Origin: Agrococcus lahaulensis DSM 17612
GTDB taxonomy: Bacteria > Actinomycetota > Actinomycetes > Actinomycetales > Microbacteriaceae
DNA length: 64,000 bases
NCBI RefSeq assembly: GCF_000425105.1
Contig: NZ_AULD01000005.1
Span: forward strand, 1-64,000
Reading direction: 5' to 3'
The notes under the pieces were generated by a model that saw nothing but the letters and a program-made list of their open reading frames with translations, was not told the DNA's origin and did no database searches. Made by a program: the position numbers and the translations under genes. Shown here piece after piece: positions 62,675-64,000 of the stretch (positions are counted from its first letter, which is position 1; each line of letters opens with the position of its first letter).

Positions 62675-63417
62675 TGCTGCTCGCGCTCCACGGGCTCGGG
62701 TCGGACTCGAGCGCGATGCGCGACTACCTCGCGGGCGCCGTGCCGCCCGGCGTGCGGGTGCTCGCGCCCGACCTGCGGGCGCACGGCGCGAACCCGCGCA
62801 TCGGCGAGCCAGGCGACTTCGCGCTCGAGGCGCTCGCCGCGGAGGCCGGCGACGAGCTCGTGCGGGTCGGCGACGGCTCGCCCGTGACGATCGTCGGCGT
62901 CTCGCTCGGCGCGGCGCTCGCCGCCATCATCGCCCGCTCCGGCCGCTTCCCGCTCGACCGGGTCGCGCTCGTGCGACCGGCGTTCACGTACGAGCCGCTG
63001 CCCGCCAACCTCGCGGTCTTCCCCGTCATCGGCCGACTGCTCGAGTCGCACCGGCCCAGGCGGGCGCTCGCCGAGCTCCACCGCTCCGGCGCCTGGCGGG
63101 CGATCGCGCACGAGTCGCTCGCGCACGCGCGCGGCCTCGAGGCGCAGCTCACCCAGCCGCTCGCGGCCGAGCGGCGCATCCGCCTGCTCGAGATCCCGCG
63201 GAACGCCGCCTACCGCCCGGGTGAGCTGCGCATCCCGGCCCCGACGGTCGTGCTCGCGAGCGAGCGCGACCCCGTGCATCCCCTCCACGTCGCCGAGGCG
63301 TGGCGCGACGAGCTCGGCGCCCGCATGCTCGTCTCGCCCGCGCGAGACGACGGCGAGGCCGCCATGTTCGCGTGGTTCCGCGAGCAGCTCGGGAGCTTCC
63401 TCGTCGGCATCCGCTGA
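62674..63417 (+). CDS. Alpha/beta-hydrolase
   Basis: A small hydrolase (247 residues): HGLGSDSSAM near residue 6 (oxyanion region), nucleophile elbow GVSLGA with the Ser near 77, and an acid in SERDPVHPLHV near 195. The catalytic His is less clear: the C-terminal strand region reads VSPARDDGEAAMFAWF, with no His in the usual spot, so the enzyme may be altered or use a different residue. Translationally coupled to the YqaJ-type gene. The substrate is unknown. Confidence 0.78.
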   Translation: MLLALHGLGSDSSAMRDYLAGAVPPGVRVLAPDLRAHGANPRIGEPGDFALEALAAEAGDELVRVGDGSPVTIVGVSLGAALAAIIARSGRFPLDRVALVRPAFTYEPLPANLAVFPVIGRLLESHRPRRALAELHRSGAWRAIAHESLAHARGLEAQLTQPLAAERRIRLLEIPRNAAYRPGELRIPAPTVVLASERDPVHPLHVAEAWRDELGARMLVSPARDDGEAAMFAWFREQLGSFLVGIR

Positions 63418-63419
63418 CG

Positions 63420-64000
63420 TCAGTCGCGCGCGAGCTCGCCGCCGAGCCGCATGGCCCCGGCCGGCACGGCACCGCCGGCCGTCCGCGCGGACGGCGCCGA
63501 CGCATCCGCCCCTCGGACGGGCACGGAGTGCACCACCGCCACCGCGACAAGCCACAGCACGCCGATGCCGGCCGCGACGAACTCGAGCGTCGAGCCGACG
63601 TCGGTGTTGCCGCCCGCGAGCGAGATGAGGCCGCCCGTGGCGGCGATGATGCCGACCGCGAGCCCGCCGGCGATCGAGAGCCGCGCGACCCAGCGGTCGT
63701 CGGCGGTCGCGAACTGCAGCATCGCGGTGCAGCCGGCCGCGAAGGCGAGCACGGCTGCGACGATGTGCGCCCAGTCGCGCAGCTCGGCCTCCGGCCCGAG
63801 GAGCGTCGGGCAGCCGGGCGAGCACGGCACGGCCGCCGCGAAGGCGAAGAGCGCGCCTGCGACGACGAGAGAGGCGGCGGGCGCCCAGCGGCGCAGCACC
63901 GGCAGCCGGGTGCGCACGTCGCGCACGACGACGGCGACGAGCAGGATCCCGGCGACGACGAGCCCGAAGCCGATCTGGAACTGCCCGGCCGAGTGCATGT
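63420..64000 (-). CDS. DUF998-like membrane protein (5' end cut by window edge)
   Basis: At least five membrane helices are visible. The pattern QFQIGFGLVVAGILLVAVVV, then AVPCSPGCPTLLG (a family-type Cys pair) and AHIVAAVLAFAAGCTAML fits DUF998. An ATG at 63998 opens the visible frame, but family members have a first helix and loop before this point, so the true start probably lies beyond 64000. The C-terminus is Ala/Gly-rich. The function of the family is unknown. Confidence 0.72.
   Translation of the reverse strand, partial: MHSAGQFQIGFGLVVAGILLVAVVVRDVRTRLPVLRRWAPAASLVVAGALFAFAAAVPCSPGCPTLLGPEAELRDWAHIVAAVLAFAAGCTAMLQFATADDRWVARLSIAGGLAVGIIAATGGLISLAGGNTDVGSTLEFVAAGIGVLWLVAVAVVHSVPVRGADASAPSARTAGGAVPAGAMRLGGELARD

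Overview
The window is about 71% GC, almost wall-to-wall coding, uses many GTG starts and ATGA/GTGA gene overlaps, and has the gene order of an actinobacterium. Actinobacterial markers are a tad-like locus of the helicase/secretion-neighbourhood type next to topA and acs, a 6C-type small RNA between that locus and acs, a class A PBP with PASTA domains followed by a metallophosphoesterase, Mqo, and DUF222/HNH and DUF6226 proteins. Together with the intergenic repeat family starting GGTCGAGTAG, these point to the Micrococcales, most likely Microbacteriaceae (inference; no rRNA is present). It looks like an ordinary chromosome: no IS element, prophage or CRISPR array was seen.

Region by region. 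1-3.3 kb: an edge-truncated DUF222 protein, a secreted tripeptidyl-aminopeptidase-like lipoprotein and a small hypothetical. 3.3-7.8 kb: topA-tmk-holB. 7.9-11 kb: a compact tad-like secretion/pilus operon (tadA, one GspF protein, a DUF4244 pilin-like peptide, two TadE-like proteins), with a 6C-like RNA at its head. 11-17.4 kb: acs, ridA, a DUF4177 protein, the PBP and a metallophosphoesterase. 17.5-20.7 kb: tRNA-Pro, thymidine kinase, a LuxR-type regulator, mqo and a small hypothetical. 21-26.5 kb: asd, lysC, recR, dnaX and the SRP RNA. 26.6-31 kb: a DUF2231-cytochrome b5 fusion, a 40-bp tandem hairpin array, and pta-ackA. 31-34.3 kb: a large secreted subtilase and tRNA-Ser. 34.4-40.5 kb: a response regulator, HEAT-repeat membrane protein and processive GT2 operon, convergent with a histidine kinase and a DUF853 ATPase; this is the best candidate for an under-described system. 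40.6-45.6 kb: two MFS transporters, an amidohydrolase, a membrane protein and an SRPBCC protein. 45.7-48.3 kb: cystathionine beta-synthase and gamma-synthase. 48.4-53.6 kb: a ChvE/GguA/GguB-type sugar ABC operon and its ROK regulator, which share an operator-promoter. 53.7-57.5 kb: an alkyltransferase-like protein, an ABC exporter, HXXEE and DUF6226 proteins and a broken HhH gene. 57.5-58.7 kb: rplJ-rplL with the L10 leader. 58.7-61 kb: a two-component system. 61-64 kb: a phosphotransferase, a YqaJ-type nuclease, a hydrolase and an edge-truncated DUF998 protein.

How the genes work together. Acs and Pta-AckA give high- and low-affinity acetate activation and overflow. Mqo feeds malate electrons to quinone. 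LysC-Asd open the aspartate family pathway. The beta-synthase and MetB form a transsulfuration pair. The sugar ABC operon appears to be controlled by the neighbouring ROK protein. Several RNA elements (6C, SRP, L10 leader, two tRNAs) and three kinds of intergenic repeat sit in the short gaps between genes.
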